Of a DNA stretch of 64,000 nt, positions 1-12,300 are shown piece after piece. Origin of the DNA: Nematostella vectensis (Eukaryota; Cnidaria; Anthozoa; Actiniaria; Edwardsiidae). The translations under genes were made by a program, and so were the position numbers. The notes beneath the pieces are model-generated. The model saw only the letters and a list, made by a program, of their open reading frames with translations, was not told the origin of the DNA and did not search any database. Position 1 is the first letter of the stretch. Each line of letters starts with the position of its first letter. The stretch lies in NCBI RefSeq assembly GCF_932526225.1, contig NC_064046.1, positions 2,170,001 through 2,234,000 of the forward strand, read 5' to 3'.

Positions 1-255
1 GATGTAAGCGTTGTTTGAACAGGGCTTTATGGTGCGGTAGACGCTGATGTAAGCGTTGTTTGAACAGGGCTTTATGGTGCGGTAGACGCTGATGTAAGCG
101 TTGTTTGAACAGAGTTTTATGGTGCGGTAGACGCTGATGTTAGCGCTGTTTGAACAGGGCTTTATGGTGCGGTAGATGCTGATGTTACCGTTGTTTGAAC
201 AGGTCTTTATGGTGCGGTTGACGCTGATGTAAGCGCTGTTTAAACAGGGCTTTAT
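1..255. repeat. 45-bp minisatellite, about 5.6 copies
   Basis: Direct repeats with a 45-bp period begin at 1, 46, 91, 136, 181 and 226, each starting gatgtaagcg or a one- to two-base variant and containing tttatggtgcggtagac. The array runs off the left edge, so its true length is unknown. It is one of five minisatellites with 40-47-bp units in this window. Confidence 0.9.
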
Positions 256-2126
256 GGGCAATGGGGGGAGGGATTGCACGAAGTTGCTCGCGAATTGTGC
301 AGTGTCGAAATCACTTCTGTTCAAAAGAATAATCTCGTATTATGACTTACTGAGTCACTGAGAACAGACATCATATTTAAGAAGTCATCAAACGTTAATG
401 CTCCGCTCCCGTTCACAGAAAAAACTTGACATATTCGGCACTTGAATGGGTTCTCCTGAAAAGGAGTCAAAATTAAGAACGTCAAAGACGAATTTTACTT
501 TATTAGCCCCCCTCCCCGAAAAAAAAAAAAAAACAGGTCAGATCCGCCCTGTCACACCCTTACCCTCACCTTCCCCCTCACCTTTAACTCTGGTAATTTG
601 AGAAGATGTCTCATCCCTTAAGGAGGGGCTCGAGCTTAACCCCTTCCCCCCCTCCCCTCCGAGTCCCCACCCCCTTCCGAGATTTCCCTAGGATAAGTGC
701 TTGTATTATGGGAACATGATCACCTTTAACTCGGGGAGTTTGAGAAGATGTCTCATCTTAAGTAAAGGCTGTGTCTCGAGCTCCTTGTAATCATCCGGAA
801 TAAGGACGGGGTGTAGAGCCCGGTACCGTTTGTGGATCCTGAAAAACGCATTGGATATGATACCAGACGCTTTTACAATGCCAACGCGGCAATCTCACAG
901 TGCGACGCGATACGATGGCCACCTTGAAAGCTTTAGCGAGTCAGAGCAGTGCAGACAGCGCCAGCATTGGCCTTATTGCTGGCATCGTTTCCTGCATGAC
1001 CATAAGTCAAAGGAACTGTGTACGAACTCACACAGCACCTTCAAGCATGGTGTGTAAACAGTGCCTGTATTGACGGGATGTTGGCTGTTCTGGCCAGTAA
1101 TTCTGACATGACAGGAGCAAAAAATGACAAGTTCAAATTGTAAGTTCGTGTTAGCTTATATTCGCTTGATTTTTTGCATACATGTTCCTTGTGGAATATA
1201 AAATAAAATAAGCTTTAGTATTTTTGGTAGATAATCCGTTCTTGAGATATTGCAAATTGTAAGACTCTTGATTTGTCTGAGATTGCATTTTTTGCTTCTG
1301 TCTTCCGGTATTGTTTGCAAGGGGCTTAATGATACTTTCAACCAGCGTGCAGAGGCATAAGCGTATCAAAATATGATGGTATACCCTCTTGCACACAGCT
1401 TTCGGTTTCGATCAGAAAGCTCCGGCAGGAGGGTATCCTAGGTACTGGAGTTCATGTCAAAACTGAAGATTCTCGCTACTTCACATAGATAACTCAAAGC
1501 TGAGTCATTGTGGCCAAGGAAGCGCGTTCGCATTAAAACAATAGATGACAAACTAAAAGGTTTTTGCCATGGTCTATCCAGGATAATCGCCCTGACGACG
1601 TTTTATTCGCAAAAATTACATTGAAGCATCGTTGTAAAATAAAGCGAAATCTATCCCAAAAGGTTTAATACACCAAAAACTGGAATTCGGCTCTTATTTG
1701 GGCTTTTTGTATTTATTCCAAAGAGGGTTAAAATATAAGAAACAAATAAAATAGAAAGAAGCTCAGAAGAAAAAGGAATGCACCATTTTTTTTCTTATCT
1801 AGGACAGTTTTTTTTTAGAGCATCGAGTTTCTAGAAGTTGAAGCAAGTTGCCCAAAAAAGCGAAAAAAAAAACTATGGAAGTAATTTGAATAATGGCGCG
1901 ATTTTATAAAAATAGAGCTAAGAACCACTGATAACTGGTAGCTTTCCGATTTTAACACAGATAACGACACTCAGTATTATTTGAACAAGAACAGAGTGAG
2001 TAATAATCTTACCTCAAAATATCTGCACGCGTGAAAAACGTACAATCCTGTAAACACACAAGAACATAATAAATGATCTTTAAAATAAACATCGCGAAAA
2101 AAAAATTAAATTTAATTGAAACCTAC
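256..2126. other. No supported coding sequence; probable intron 1 of the CIB-like gene
   Basis: Short open frames here (for example 830-1057, opened by GTG) have no recognisable domain or splice context. Low-complexity C/T-rich and A/T-rich tracts dominate. The stretch lies directly downstream, on the minus strand, of the CIB-like first exon, so it is most simply that gene's first intron. I did not find the next CIB exon in it. Confidence 0.4.
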
Positions 2127-2177
2127 CTGATAGTCTTCAAGTTGTTCTTCAGTAAAAGCACAAACTTTGTTCCCCAT
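2127..2177 (-). CDS. First coding exon of a CIB-type calcium and integrin-binding protein (partial)
   Basis: The minus strand reads MGNKVCAFTEEQLEDYQ, 17 codons, followed directly by a consensus donor (CAG|gtaggt) in phase 0. The peptide closely matches the N-terminus of vertebrate CIB2/CIB3, which begins MGNK and continues with an FTEEQL motif. CIB proteins are small EF-hand calcium sensors that bind integrin tails and, for CIB2/3, mechanotransduction channel components. The MGNK start is a typical N-myristoylation signal (Gly2), which in the family targets the protein to membranes. The remaining exons with the EF hands are not seen between 1 and 2126 and must lie beyond the left edge. The call rests on 17 residues plus splice context; family assignment is fairly firm, choice between CIB paralogues is not. 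Confidence 0.68.
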
Positions 2178-2685
2178 TTTACAAAGGTTTTAAAAGGCTT
2201 TGTATAGTAGCTTTTTACGTTTGGTCGATCTGCATTCCAACGGCTCCCCTAAGCAGTGTAAAGCCTTTCGCGACACTATACTGGTTTCCCAGTAAGCACT
2301 CGACTGGCATCACACTGCGTTCAGCTTTTGTGTTGAGCTAGAAACCTGTGAATTAATAATGATGGTTATTTTATACAATCTTATGTTTTTGAGAAACCCA
2401 AGAAAATTATATGCATAATTCATCTCACTACATGATAACGTTGAAGAAACAAAGGTTTTTTCTAACTTTGAAGGGACGTTCAACATGTCTCAAAATTCTT
2501 TGTATTTTTATAATTGTATTGCTTTATTGTTATATTTCGCGAAATTTCAGAAAATAATATTCAAAAATGAATTAAGCCCCAGCAAAGCTGAATATACCTC
2601 TTGCCATCCAAATGCACGTCAAACATACAAATAGAAGACGACTCGTGTGGCCAGAAATCAAAATAATCGAACCACAGGCGTACCT

Positions 2686-2904
2686 ACCATCCTCCCGTTG
2701 TTATCATCAGAATTATTTCCCGTAAGTGATCTATTACAAAATAAAGGTCGAATGAAATCTTTGTCTTTGATGTCAATAAATCGAAAAAAATCGAAATCTT
2801 ATTTTTTACGATTTAATCAAAGACAACTTTATGAGATTTCATTCGACCTTTATTTTGTAATTATTTACGGGAAATAATTCTGATGAAAACAACAGGAGGA
2901 TGGT
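2686..2904. mobile_element. Long palindromic MITE (hairpin), about 219 bp
   Basis: The left arm from accatcctcccgttgt through catcagaattatttcccgt is mirrored on the right by acgggaaataattctgatg through aacaacaggaggatggt. The inner arms also pair (ggtcgaatgaaatct with agatttcattcgacc), leaving a loop of roughly 60 bases around 2770-2825. Two near-complete arms and no coding potential fit a foldback non-autonomous DNA transposon. Confidence 0.75.
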
Positions 2905-3940
2905 GAGCCTTTGATCGGACCATGCATTATAGGAACATAATCTAATTATGAGCTTAGTTTGTGGGACTTTCTTTCAATTCTACAAAGGAGAAAAAGGAGA
3001 ATTTACCAAGAGACAAATAGCCACTTATGCCTAAAGGAAAAATGAAAGCTTATCAATGCCATATTAGGAGAGTTTATGACAGTGAATTATTGGGGACTTT
3101 TTCTGACTCAATATATAAACATTTCTCAAGGGCGATCACTGTAACAATTTGTTCTGACAAATGTCACAACCTGGACATAAAATGAAAATCTATTTTTTTT
3201 AATCCCTAAAGTCTTTGGTATTATAGAGTATGTTCATTTGTTGTCTTTGGCATTATTAGTTATATATTTGAGGCAAAATGGTAGTAAACAGAAATCAGTG
3301 TTGCATGTGAATTAACCATAATAGGAAAAGAATAAGACATAGAGACTAACAATGATTATGATTAGCTATGCACAAATAAATACTGTGCTTTCAATATCAT
3401 GTGATATAGAATTTTAGATTTTAGAATTATTGTGTAATGAAAAGATGTCCAACATAACCATGTGAGACAATTATGTTAAAGAATATTGATCAGCCAGAAT
3501 TCTCTTGTTATTGTTTACATTTGAAAATACAACCATCTATTTGTAAAAAAAAATCCCATAGTGTTAGTTTTAGACCTAATAAACAAATATTTGGTTAAAA
3601 GTGTCTAAGTTTCTTGCTTGTATAAACCAATGAAAATTGGTGCCTTGTGTCATATAATTCCAAAAGCATCAAATTGTTAATGTGTTTTACTTTCTCCACT
3701 TCTTTCAATCTTACATATGGGAGGACAGCATTATCAGTAAAAATGAGAGAGCAACATTAGAAGTAAAAATGTTACAATTTCTTATCAATATATGTGCTGG
3801 AGACAAGGCTGGCATGACTGTTGATGAATGTTTGTTGTAATACAGGGTTTATGATAATAACCAATTATGGTATTAAAAACACATCTGCTAAGACATTAAA
3901 AAACTGCAAAATAAATTAACTGGACAAGTTTTAAAAGGAA
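2905..3940. other. AT-rich intergenic stretch
   Basis: No exon-like open frame, RNA gene or repeat array was recognised. It separates the foldback element from the probable 3' end of the Maf-type gene. Confidence 0.4.
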
Positions 3941-3947
3941 ACAATAC

Positions 3948-3953
3948 TTTATT
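3948..3953 (-). terminator. Candidate poly(A) signal of the Maf-type gene
   Basis: AATAAA on the minus strand about 650 bases downstream of the Maf stop codon. It is a plausible signal for an mRNA with a long AT-rich 3' UTR; a transcript end was not observed and closer variant signals may be used. Confidence 0.35.
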
Positions 3954-4600
3954 GATATGTACCTTCTTAAAATTGCTTTGCAAAAACAATGTATTTTTGG
4001 CTAGTTTGCATTTATGTATGATTAAAAAAGGCATACATAGTTTTTCATGTAAATTGTGTTTACATTTCAGAGATATATATAAACCAAACAAGACCAAACA
4101 TAAAAAGCATTAAAACGTACATATATTTTTTTGTAAATTATTTTCCATATATTTTTGTATTCTGTTTTGTTGATGAACGATAGGAATTTTTTTTCTTTTT
4201 TTTTTTTCTTAGGGATGAGCCCGCGCTCGAAGCGGTCAGTGTTCGCTCGTATGCAATTGACTGTTGTTTACATGCTGACAGGCCCGGGCAAGTCTCTGTC
4301 TGACTTGAACGTTGTCTGAACGTTTTATAGTTCGCCTCGTGTTTTGCCTTCAAATTATAAATCCAGAGCGTAGTATTGACACGAATTTAAAGCTACACAT
4401 CGGCGCATAGAGTGCTTGCTTTTGTGTACATTCACCAGAAGAGAGTTTTTCCGTACAAAGTAAGTAGTTTTGAAGTTCTCAGCTGGTTTCGAGGCGATAC
4501 GCGTAAACACGCTCGGATTTGACACTTCAAACAAGCGTGCTTTCAAGTTCAAAGGTTTTTTCTTTTATCGGGTGTACAAGTCCCATTTCTCTGGATACGT

Positions 4601-5269
4601 CTATCTAGATTTCTTCTGCTTCATCACCATAGCGTAGAGATTTTCGTACTTCCTTTTGTACATATCCCGCTCACGTTTAGAAGCCTCGAGCTCCTTTCGA
4701 AGATTTTCTAAGTCTTGAACGAGCTCCCAATTTGTTTCTTCCAGTGATTTCTTCTGGCTAATGCGCTTGATTCTACAATTGTGGGCATAGCCGCGGTTTT
4801 TCAGGGTTCTTCGGCGATATTTTATCCTTGATTGTTCCTCTGTACTAAGTCCTTTCGACTTCAAAAGTCTATTTAACTCTTTCACCCCCAATTCTGCAAG
4901 CTCCTCTTCAGTAACTCCGAGTCCGGCAAGGGAGCACAAGAATTTCTCTCGATCGGCCAGCTCGTTGTTGTCATTTGTAGTGTAACTAAACGAGCTGCCC
5001 ACCGACGATGGAGCGGGACTGTACATTTCGCTGTTATTTTCTGCGACATCTTGTGGTGGTTCGTAAGTAAGAATTTCACTCATCCAAGCTGGCACCGTAT
5101 CCAGATTTTCTCCTGTCTCAGTCCCTTGAAATACTTCAGGTACACTTTGATTCTCCTTGGAGTCTACGTCCGACTGGAAGAACACATCATCTGTGATATA
5201 GCCAAAATACATCTCTGGTAGTTGTTGATTTTCTTGCTCGTTGAAATTATTTGTTGTGGTGGGATCCAT
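4601..5269 (-). CDS. Maf-type basic leucine zipper transcription factor
   Basis: An intronless 222-residue protein. Residues about 105-150 form the extended homology region (ELGVKELNRLLKSKG), followed by the basic region RRRTLKNRGYAHNCRIKR and a leucine zipper with L/V/I heptads to about 210. The TLKNRGYA core with the extended homology region is diagnostic of Maf proteins, which bind MARE sites as homodimers or with other bZIP partners. The N-terminal 100 residues are acidic and Ser/Tyr/Pro-rich, like a large-Maf transactivation domain, though short. In most Mafs GYA is followed by QSCR; here it is HNCR, next to base-contacting positions, so DNA specificity may differ. Single-exon structure is typical of Maf genes. 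The start is ATG GAT CCC, just after an A/T-rich leader. It is more likely a divergent large-type Maf than a small Maf because of its N-terminal region. Confidence 0.9.
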   Translation of the reverse strand: MDPTTTNNFNEQENQQLPEMYFGYITDDVFFQSDVDSKENQSVPEVFQGTETGENLDTVPAWMSEILTYEPPQDVAENNSEMYSPAPSSVGSSFSYTTNDNNELADREKFLCSLAGLGVTEEELAELGVKELNRLLKSKGLSTEEQSRIKYRRRTLKNRGYAHNCRIKRISQKKSLEETNWELVQDLENLRKELEASKRERDMYKRKYENLYAMVMKQKKSR

Positions 5270-5465
5270 TTTTCACGCAAAAATAAAATTTCCTAGCTCC
5301 GTCTAATACTTCCACTGCACTTTCAGTGACTATAAAGTCAACTTTGGCAAGTTTGACAGTATTTCGTACGCGTGATCGTACACCTTCGATAGCTAGCCGA
5401 TGAATGGCATTCGAACGGACGATCGCTGGTGAAAAATTGTCAGTTGTTGCGCCACGAGTGTGACA

Positions 5466-5472
5466 TTATATA
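5466..5472 (-). promoter_or_regulatory. TATA box of the Maf-type gene
   Basis: The minus strand reads CACTATATAATGTC about 200 bases upstream of the start codon, a good TATA box. Immediately upstream on the minus strand is a CGTCA half-CRE (plus strand gtgacgtt, 5473-5480). Together these suggest an inducible, CREB/ATF-responsive core promoter with transcription starting near 5440. Confidence 0.5.
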
Positions 5473-5509
5473 GTGACGTTGTGCGTTAAAAATAGCTTTA
5501 TTGTTTTCA

Positions 5510-7170
5510 AACCAATCAGAAGGCGCATCGCCGGGCAGCCCTGGACGAAACCTAATAGCAACTTGAACGGGGAATCCCCGAAACCAAAACAAGCGTGAAA
5601 AACGCGCCAAAACGTTTAGATTTTACAACCCTGAGGCAAAAAAATGCCGGCCTAGGATAAACATGTACTGTTTGAAGATCTGGGAAGACTTCCAGAAGGG
5701 TTCTACGGCTTAGATGGTGAAAATTGAAGGAAACAATGGCTCTGTGAAAGCTGTCGTTGAATGATGAAATTGTAATTTGCATATTAGCATTGTCATAGTG
5801 TAGCGAAGTGGAAGATTTGTTTTAACCCAGAAACTCGAAGAGGATGTTTTCAAGCTTAGGAAAGCGATACACTCAAAGAGTTTAAATTTAAAAATACATG
5901 TATTTAGCTTTACGATTAACAAGCACATTTCCCAAGCGTGCTAAACTATGTCAGAATTTGTTATCGATTTTTTTTAGACCGCATATCACAGGTGTAACGC
6001 AAGGCCGTATACAAATGAGCATTTTGCCACGTCACCAGTATTTGCGTCAAGATTTCCACAAATCAAAAACTACGATTGGTTTAAATATTTTAGACGGACA
6101 CAATGATCATTTGACACTAACACTGATCAACAACGAACAGACAGATCTAATTTTAGCCATGAGTCAAATAGTAACCTGCTCGCAGAGCGAATTTTTTAAC
6201 AGTAAATCATCAAGTGAATAAAAGTATCTTAGCGAGGGGCTTTAAAAGGTTGGACAACAAATTTATTACACGAGTATACTAAGATGTTACTAATGCTTTT
6301 AACGGGATCGTCGGCGCAAATCAGGATGACAATGAAACTTTTTCGTGGGTCAGTAGCTGAAAATCAATTGTTCATATAAACAATATCGTCTAAAGTCTTT
6401 TCAATACTATAAGGATAGTTACAATTTTGCTCTAAGGGTTTCTAAGGTTTTTTCGCGTACTTAATTTCAGAATTTGCCATTTTAGAGATCAAACAAAAAA
6501 CAGGGGAAAACGTATCAAATTACTAAATCCAGTAAACAAAACGTGAACGTATAAAATACAACATGCCGTGAAAAACTACAGCGTAGTTACAGCGTGACTA
6601 GAGAATGTAATAAACTTGAACTAAAATTGCATCGAATGATTAACATTAAAATGAACAAACTGAAAGAACCCTCAAACATGCAATATCGTTTAAAATATAC
6701 TTATAATTCAAGGATCCTTTTAACTTTGAAACAATACATATCTGTTTTAGAGCTATACATTTTTTTATCCCTGGTATTGGCTTGTGATAGCTTTTCCGCT
6801 TTCTAGGATTGCCAGGCGTTTTTCAACTGCCAGACATTTTCGTCGCAAAAATGTCCTAATTAACATACGATTAGCATAATTCCACAATGGCTATAGCAAG
6901 TTTACCACAGTGTAAAGAAAGGACAAAAGAAATATAATTAATATCGTCTGGGCACAATGTACTCACAGAAGAAGTGTACCTTGATTTCTATAGGATAATA
7001 TGGTAGCTGATCGAAAATAAGGGACCATAAATTCTATAAGCCATGCCACTTGGACTGATAATAATAAAGCTGACTAGTATATATCCGACCTACTACCTGA
7101 AATCATTACCAAAAGAACAATTATCAAGTCTCTTCTGAACTCTAAGGCATACTAAGCGATTTTGGCAAAT
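5510..7170. other. No supported gene
   Basis: Open frames such as 5898-6221 show no domain, coding bias or splice context that I can defend. Nothing repetitive was recognised before the LINE fragment. Confidence 0.4.
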
Positions 7171-7177
7171 GACAATC

Positions 7178-7260
<83 letters not shown>

Positions 7261-7525
7261 AGAAATACAAAAACAGACAACCTGCAGTTACAACTTTAAG
7301 GCTCACTTGCTAAGGCTAGATTATATCTGAGTGCAAGTCGATTAGCGAAGGCGTTGAAAAATCTATCAGTGTTAACACGGGGCTTGGTGAGCTTCTTATT
7401 ACGAAAATTGTAGTTAGTTGATATATCAACAGGAGCAATATCCCTTAGAGGGTGGTTGCTGTTACCTTTGATTTTGTTGAAGATCTTAGTGTCCGTTTTC
7501 TGAAGTAGATCCATAATATTGACTT
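7171..7525 (-). mobile_element. 5'-truncated non-LTR retrotransposon 3' end with (TTA)n tail
   Basis: On the minus strand a 70-residue open frame (7514 to 7296) contains KPRVNTDRFFNAF and NRLALRYNL, then a stop, a short untranslated stretch and a long TTA-repeat tail (7178-7257). A C-terminal fragment ending in a 3' microsatellite is typical of CR1/Rex-like LINEs that insert with 5' truncation. The peptide resembles tails of retrotransposon ORF2 proteins, but no reverse transcriptase motif survives, so the family is uncertain. Confidence 0.5.
7177..7258. repeat. (AAT)n microsatellite
   Basis: About 27 uninterrupted AAT units. It is probably the 3' tail of the adjacent LINE fragment read on the minus strand. 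Confidence 0.95.
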
Positions 7526-7788
7526 TATAAGAGATATACCTCCTAATACAAGAACAGAGACATTAAATATTTAGAGTAAGTGAATCATATTGTAGAAACA
7601 TGCTCCCAGGGGTAATTGTAAATAGCTCTTTTGTATAAACTAAAATTTTCAGAATTTTATCTTAAATAAATATTTTTATAGTTGATCAACCAGGGTAGGG
7701 AAAATTGGCTGATACTTAACAGCCCTAGCCCTTCCCAACATAACAGGGGGGGGTAGTGATGACACATCCCCCTCCCCTCAAATATTAA

Positions 7789-7790
<2 letters not shown>

Positions 7791-7879
<89 letters not shown>
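7791..7879. repeat. (AT)n microsatellite
   Basis: About 44 AT dinucleotides without interruption. Such a tract is cruciform-prone and likely length-polymorphic. Confidence 0.95.
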
Positions 7880-7881
<2 letters not shown>

Positions 7882-7920
7882 AAAATGACCAGTTGGGTGT
7901 GGGCTGGCCCCCCAATATTT

Positions 7921-8453
7921 CCTTAAACACGAGGTTCCGCTATAAAAGGGAAAGCTCCTCCCACCCCCGGGTTCAAATTTGCAATTATAATCAGAACACT
8001 GCCACGCTAGCAGTCACAAATGATAAGCTTCCTGTAAAATTGCTTATCCCTGAGCCTCAGTTGGTTGGAATAATATATTTTTACACAGGTAACAAGACAG
8101 TTGTGTCAAGAGATTGATAAGTTAGTAATTTGCTGTCCACTCACGTTTTTGGTACAAAATTTTAATTTTTGCTCCTGCATAAATTATTATCATGCTGTGA
8201 TGAAAATGCTTGTCTTTTAGAGCACGCACAGCTTGGTATAGCATTTTTTTTACAATAAATAGGACATTTAAGGTTGACAAGTCTCGGAATAATATTTAAT
8301 TTGGTTTAAAATATAAAATTTGAATTTAACGCTCAGAGCAATTGTCCTGACATGTTGACTCATTGACGACTGATTGATAACTCATTGTTCTTGAGCCAGG
8401 GGATGGGAGGAGTTTTCTCTTTTATAGCGGAACCTTGTGTTTAATGTCTCTGT
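7921..8453. mobile_element. Inverted-repeat pair flanking a 420-bp core; probable non-autonomous element
   Basis: The left arm (7921-7972) contains aaacacgaggttccgctat and aaagctcctcccacccc. The right arm (8398-8453) carries the inverse, gggatgggaggagttt followed by atagcggaaccttgtgttt. The arms match over about 50 bases with scattered differences. No open frame in the core is recognisable. Confidence 0.5.
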
Positions 8454-9383
8454 ATTGTGTCCCCCCAAATATTTCGAGGCCTGTTACAACACTGCCCAAC
8501 TCCCTAGGAAATCTACTTACACAGGGGCTTAGTCCTTCATTGGAAAGTAGGGGGAGGGACTGGTACTTGACAACCATTACCCTCCTCCCCCCATCCCACA
8601 CTCTTATCCCTAAAGGAATAATACATTATGAGGATCCTAGGAAAACTAAGAAATTAGGGAGATCAGATGTAGTCGGTTAGAGTTCAGTGAGTCGGCCCTA
8701 TCTTCATGTCTCTAGCTGACCCTGTTTGATTGTTTTCCTTCTATCCAAGCATCAAACTGTCCTTTATTTGGTTTAAGCGCCGACTGGGTTATATTATTCA
8801 ATTGGATCTGATTGATTGTCTTTGTCTGGGATCTATCTCCTTCCTTTACAATCTTACCTTGTCCACGCAACACCTTCCCACTTGTAAATATCCAACCATT
8901 CGCTCTAGTTGCTGCATTCATTACAAGCAGGACAATACTCAAAGCGAAACGCTTCTTTGAGACCAGAACAAGGTAAAAGCGATGTTCTATCTTGTAGATT
9001 TCCCGGAAATGTGAATAAACGCGGGCGTGATGGCGTGATGGAGTACTAACAACACAGGGAACCCAGCGATATAACTAGACCCAACAAAAATGTCTTTTAT
9101 ATCAACTTTTTTTAAAATAACGTGGGAAATATTGTTTGCACTTGATTCGCAGTAAAATTAATCGCTGAAAACATAATCCCTGGAAAATCGGTCCTTATTT
9201 GGTAAAGCGTTTCTTTATTTCCCAACCTAATTTTTGGTCTTCCTGTGCAGCAGCCACGTGTCACGTGTTCGCGTATGTTGCTCAGTGAATCCAGTAAAAT
9301 CACTGGCTATCAAGTCTCAGACAGCAAACAAGTCTCACAGTTCGTCTTGATTCTCCTCTGCTTTAGCATACAATATTCCAATC

Positions 9384-12300
9384 ATGTCTGGAAAAACTGC
9401 ACCAAAAGCTTTAGCCGAAGCTGTCGCGAAGGGAATTATCGGTGAATCGGAAACACTTACATACGAATCGGGAAAGAAGCAACCAGTCGGCTTGTTCTAC
9501 GACTTGGACGAATTCGAGGCAAATGTAGATCGTGTTACGGAAGCCTTTGGACAAGGTATTTGAAGCGCTATGTAATTGTCTATTTTCTATATTTTGTCAA
9601 CAGAGCAAATTGCGTTTCGATCTATGGAGCTTTAGGAGCGATAACATTTTTTTGCTGTTTTATAATAATGCACATGTTTTTTTTGCGATTGATTGGCATT
9701 GTTTGGAATTGCAACCTGCAAGCCCTGTAGCGTCCTAAACCTGGTTTCCATAAAGTCGTAACAGTCGTAAGGGTCTTTACAGTCGTCTAGCATAGTGTCT
9801 GTCGCAAGGGTCGTTATAATGAGTGTTTCCATTAAGTTGTAAGGGTCGCAAGGATTTTTTCACACGACTGTTACGACCCTTACGACTGTTACGACCATAT
9901 GAAAACCAGGCTTAAACAAGATGCGTAGCATGGTAATCGTGTTGCTTTAAGTTATTTTATATTATCACTTTATGACTTTATGACTATGCCTTTATAGAGT
10001 AAAGCATTAAGCTTAAATATATGTACAAAATATTGCATTGATAAAAAAGCTGTAGTATCTTAAAGAGACTCTTTTGGATATTTGCACCCCTCGTTATTGA
10101 TTCATTTGTTTGTTTTTGCAATTCAGATACGTTGTATTTCTTGTCTATTGATGGCACTCGCAGGCTTGTCATATTGTTTTTCTTCTTGTCAAAATTGTCT
10201 TTTACAATCTTGTCAGGATAATAAAACTCAAAGTCCAATTCTCAACTTCTGAGACCTGTTTGTTTGTTGTTGTTTTTTATTGATTTTAGTTTTTAGGTCG
10301 ATTTTAATATCGCAAACGCACCCGGCTATGTAAACAAGGCCTGCTGCGAAAAAAATATCCAAATCTGCTCCCTCAACAGCCAATTAGAGCGGGCTTCCCA
10401 TTGTAGCCATATAATAAAATAGGCCTGCAAAACGTGCGTGTAGCTACTATGGTCGAATTTACAGGAATTTAGAAAACCATATATAACCAGTTATGTGCCT
10501 AAAAACCTAAAGTCTCATTGGTTTCCTTCATGCTAAGTCTTTTCAGTGTCTTCTACCATGAAAATATTTATTGCCGCCTGATTGGTCAATAGTGTCTGCC
10601 CAGTGTCCATTACTACTGTTGGCCCTGTGTGGTAGTTGAGACAGGGTTCCCACGCCGAAATTAGGATTGCAATGTCCTTACTGGCCTTTAGCGGAAATAT
10701 GCCATAGCGAATTTCAGTCAATTTCAGCTCGAAAGGAAAAATGTGTTTATGTTTGCATTTGGATCAAGGGAGCTTATTGGAATACTTTAATTCCCATAAA
10801 GAAGAAAGACATTGTTAACAAGCAATGTTTAATTCATAATAACAATAACATTAACAGGATAAAATACCCTACTTAACTTAATATACATACATGTTTTCTC
10901 TAATAACGTTCAATGCTACAATCTATAAATAACAACATGATAGAACAGGATAGTAAACTTTATGATTAAACAACATAATTGAACCTAGTAAGCTGTTTTT
11001 CTCTATAAAGAGGAATACAGATTCATCCAGTGATAAACTGTGCTATCACTTTACAAGCTTTGTCTACTATCATCTTGTGTGGGCCAGACTTTAGTAGTAA
11101 CTGCTTGAGCTCATTTAAATCGATTTCATTTACAGAAATATCACGATTCTGAGCTTTCAGAAAACTTTCAATTCCGTCATTGAATAAGGTATACCTTTTT
11201 TTTGTCTTGGCTTATCAGTAAATTACCAACAAGTTTGGCATTAAGTAATGATTTTAGGGTAGTTATTTTACATTTACTGCATGTGATAGTTTCCTCTTCG
11301 TCGCCATTTATGTCCACAGCACTGTTGCATAATATACAACAGCAGCTCTTTTTAATGTCTATTCCAATGAACTGTCCAATGATAATATTGTCTCGTAACT
11401 GTTGCTTGTCTATGTTCACATTCGTAATGCTGTGCCATGGTCCAATTTCTAAAAAAGAAAAAAAAGGTAATGCTGTGGGAACTTTAACAGGTGTTGATCT
11501 TGCACTTTTTGTTTCTGGGGATGTAACGTATAATTCAAATAACTGAATTTGGAGTAAAATATTTAAAAAAGATAACATGTGATTTGAAACCGAGGCTAAC
11601 TGTATGTGACACTTTTGCCACCATATATAGGCAAACAGAGGAGATGAACAGTAGACAAAACGTACTAACATGTAAACAATGCATAAAGTGCTTTATGATC
11701 AGAGAAATAGGTCTCCATTACATTAGCTTTGATGATTGTTTGTGGTAGATTAGTGTATATGTGATCAATGCAAGTTCTGTTATCTGTAGTGCAGCATGAT
11801 ATCAACTGTCTGTATTGATGATCTCTAACCAAAAGATTATAAATAGGTGTCCGCTCCAAACAGTTTAACCAGTTAAGGTATCGTTTTAGCATAACCAATT
11901 TAGAACCACTTCTAACCTTGGCAGAAGAAATGTAAAGCTCACGAAGTTGAGCCTTCATGTCAGAGTTCATCTCTCCAGGATAGCCTGAAAAGTTTAAGCA
12001 ACATGCAGTATAAGATACGAAGTGAAAAAAGCTGGTTGTGTCAATAGTTTACACGTGAAGTGATACGAAAACGAGCACAGTGTATTTGCAAGCATTTCTT
12101 CGACATATCAACACACACACGAAACCCAAAAGAGGGAATATATAGAAATATACTAATACGAACCTGGGAGATACCCTGCTCGAATTCATTGGCACTTAAG
12201 CCTTGTGGCTTGACTATCTTAGCGCTAGCCATAAACATGGCTAATCTGAGGGTGAAAACAACACTGTTAGGAAATCCTCTAAAAATCACACATAAAACGG

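Noticed and set aside
5898-6221. 107-codon frame
   Set aside because: No domain, no splice context and average AT composition; not distinguishable from chance.
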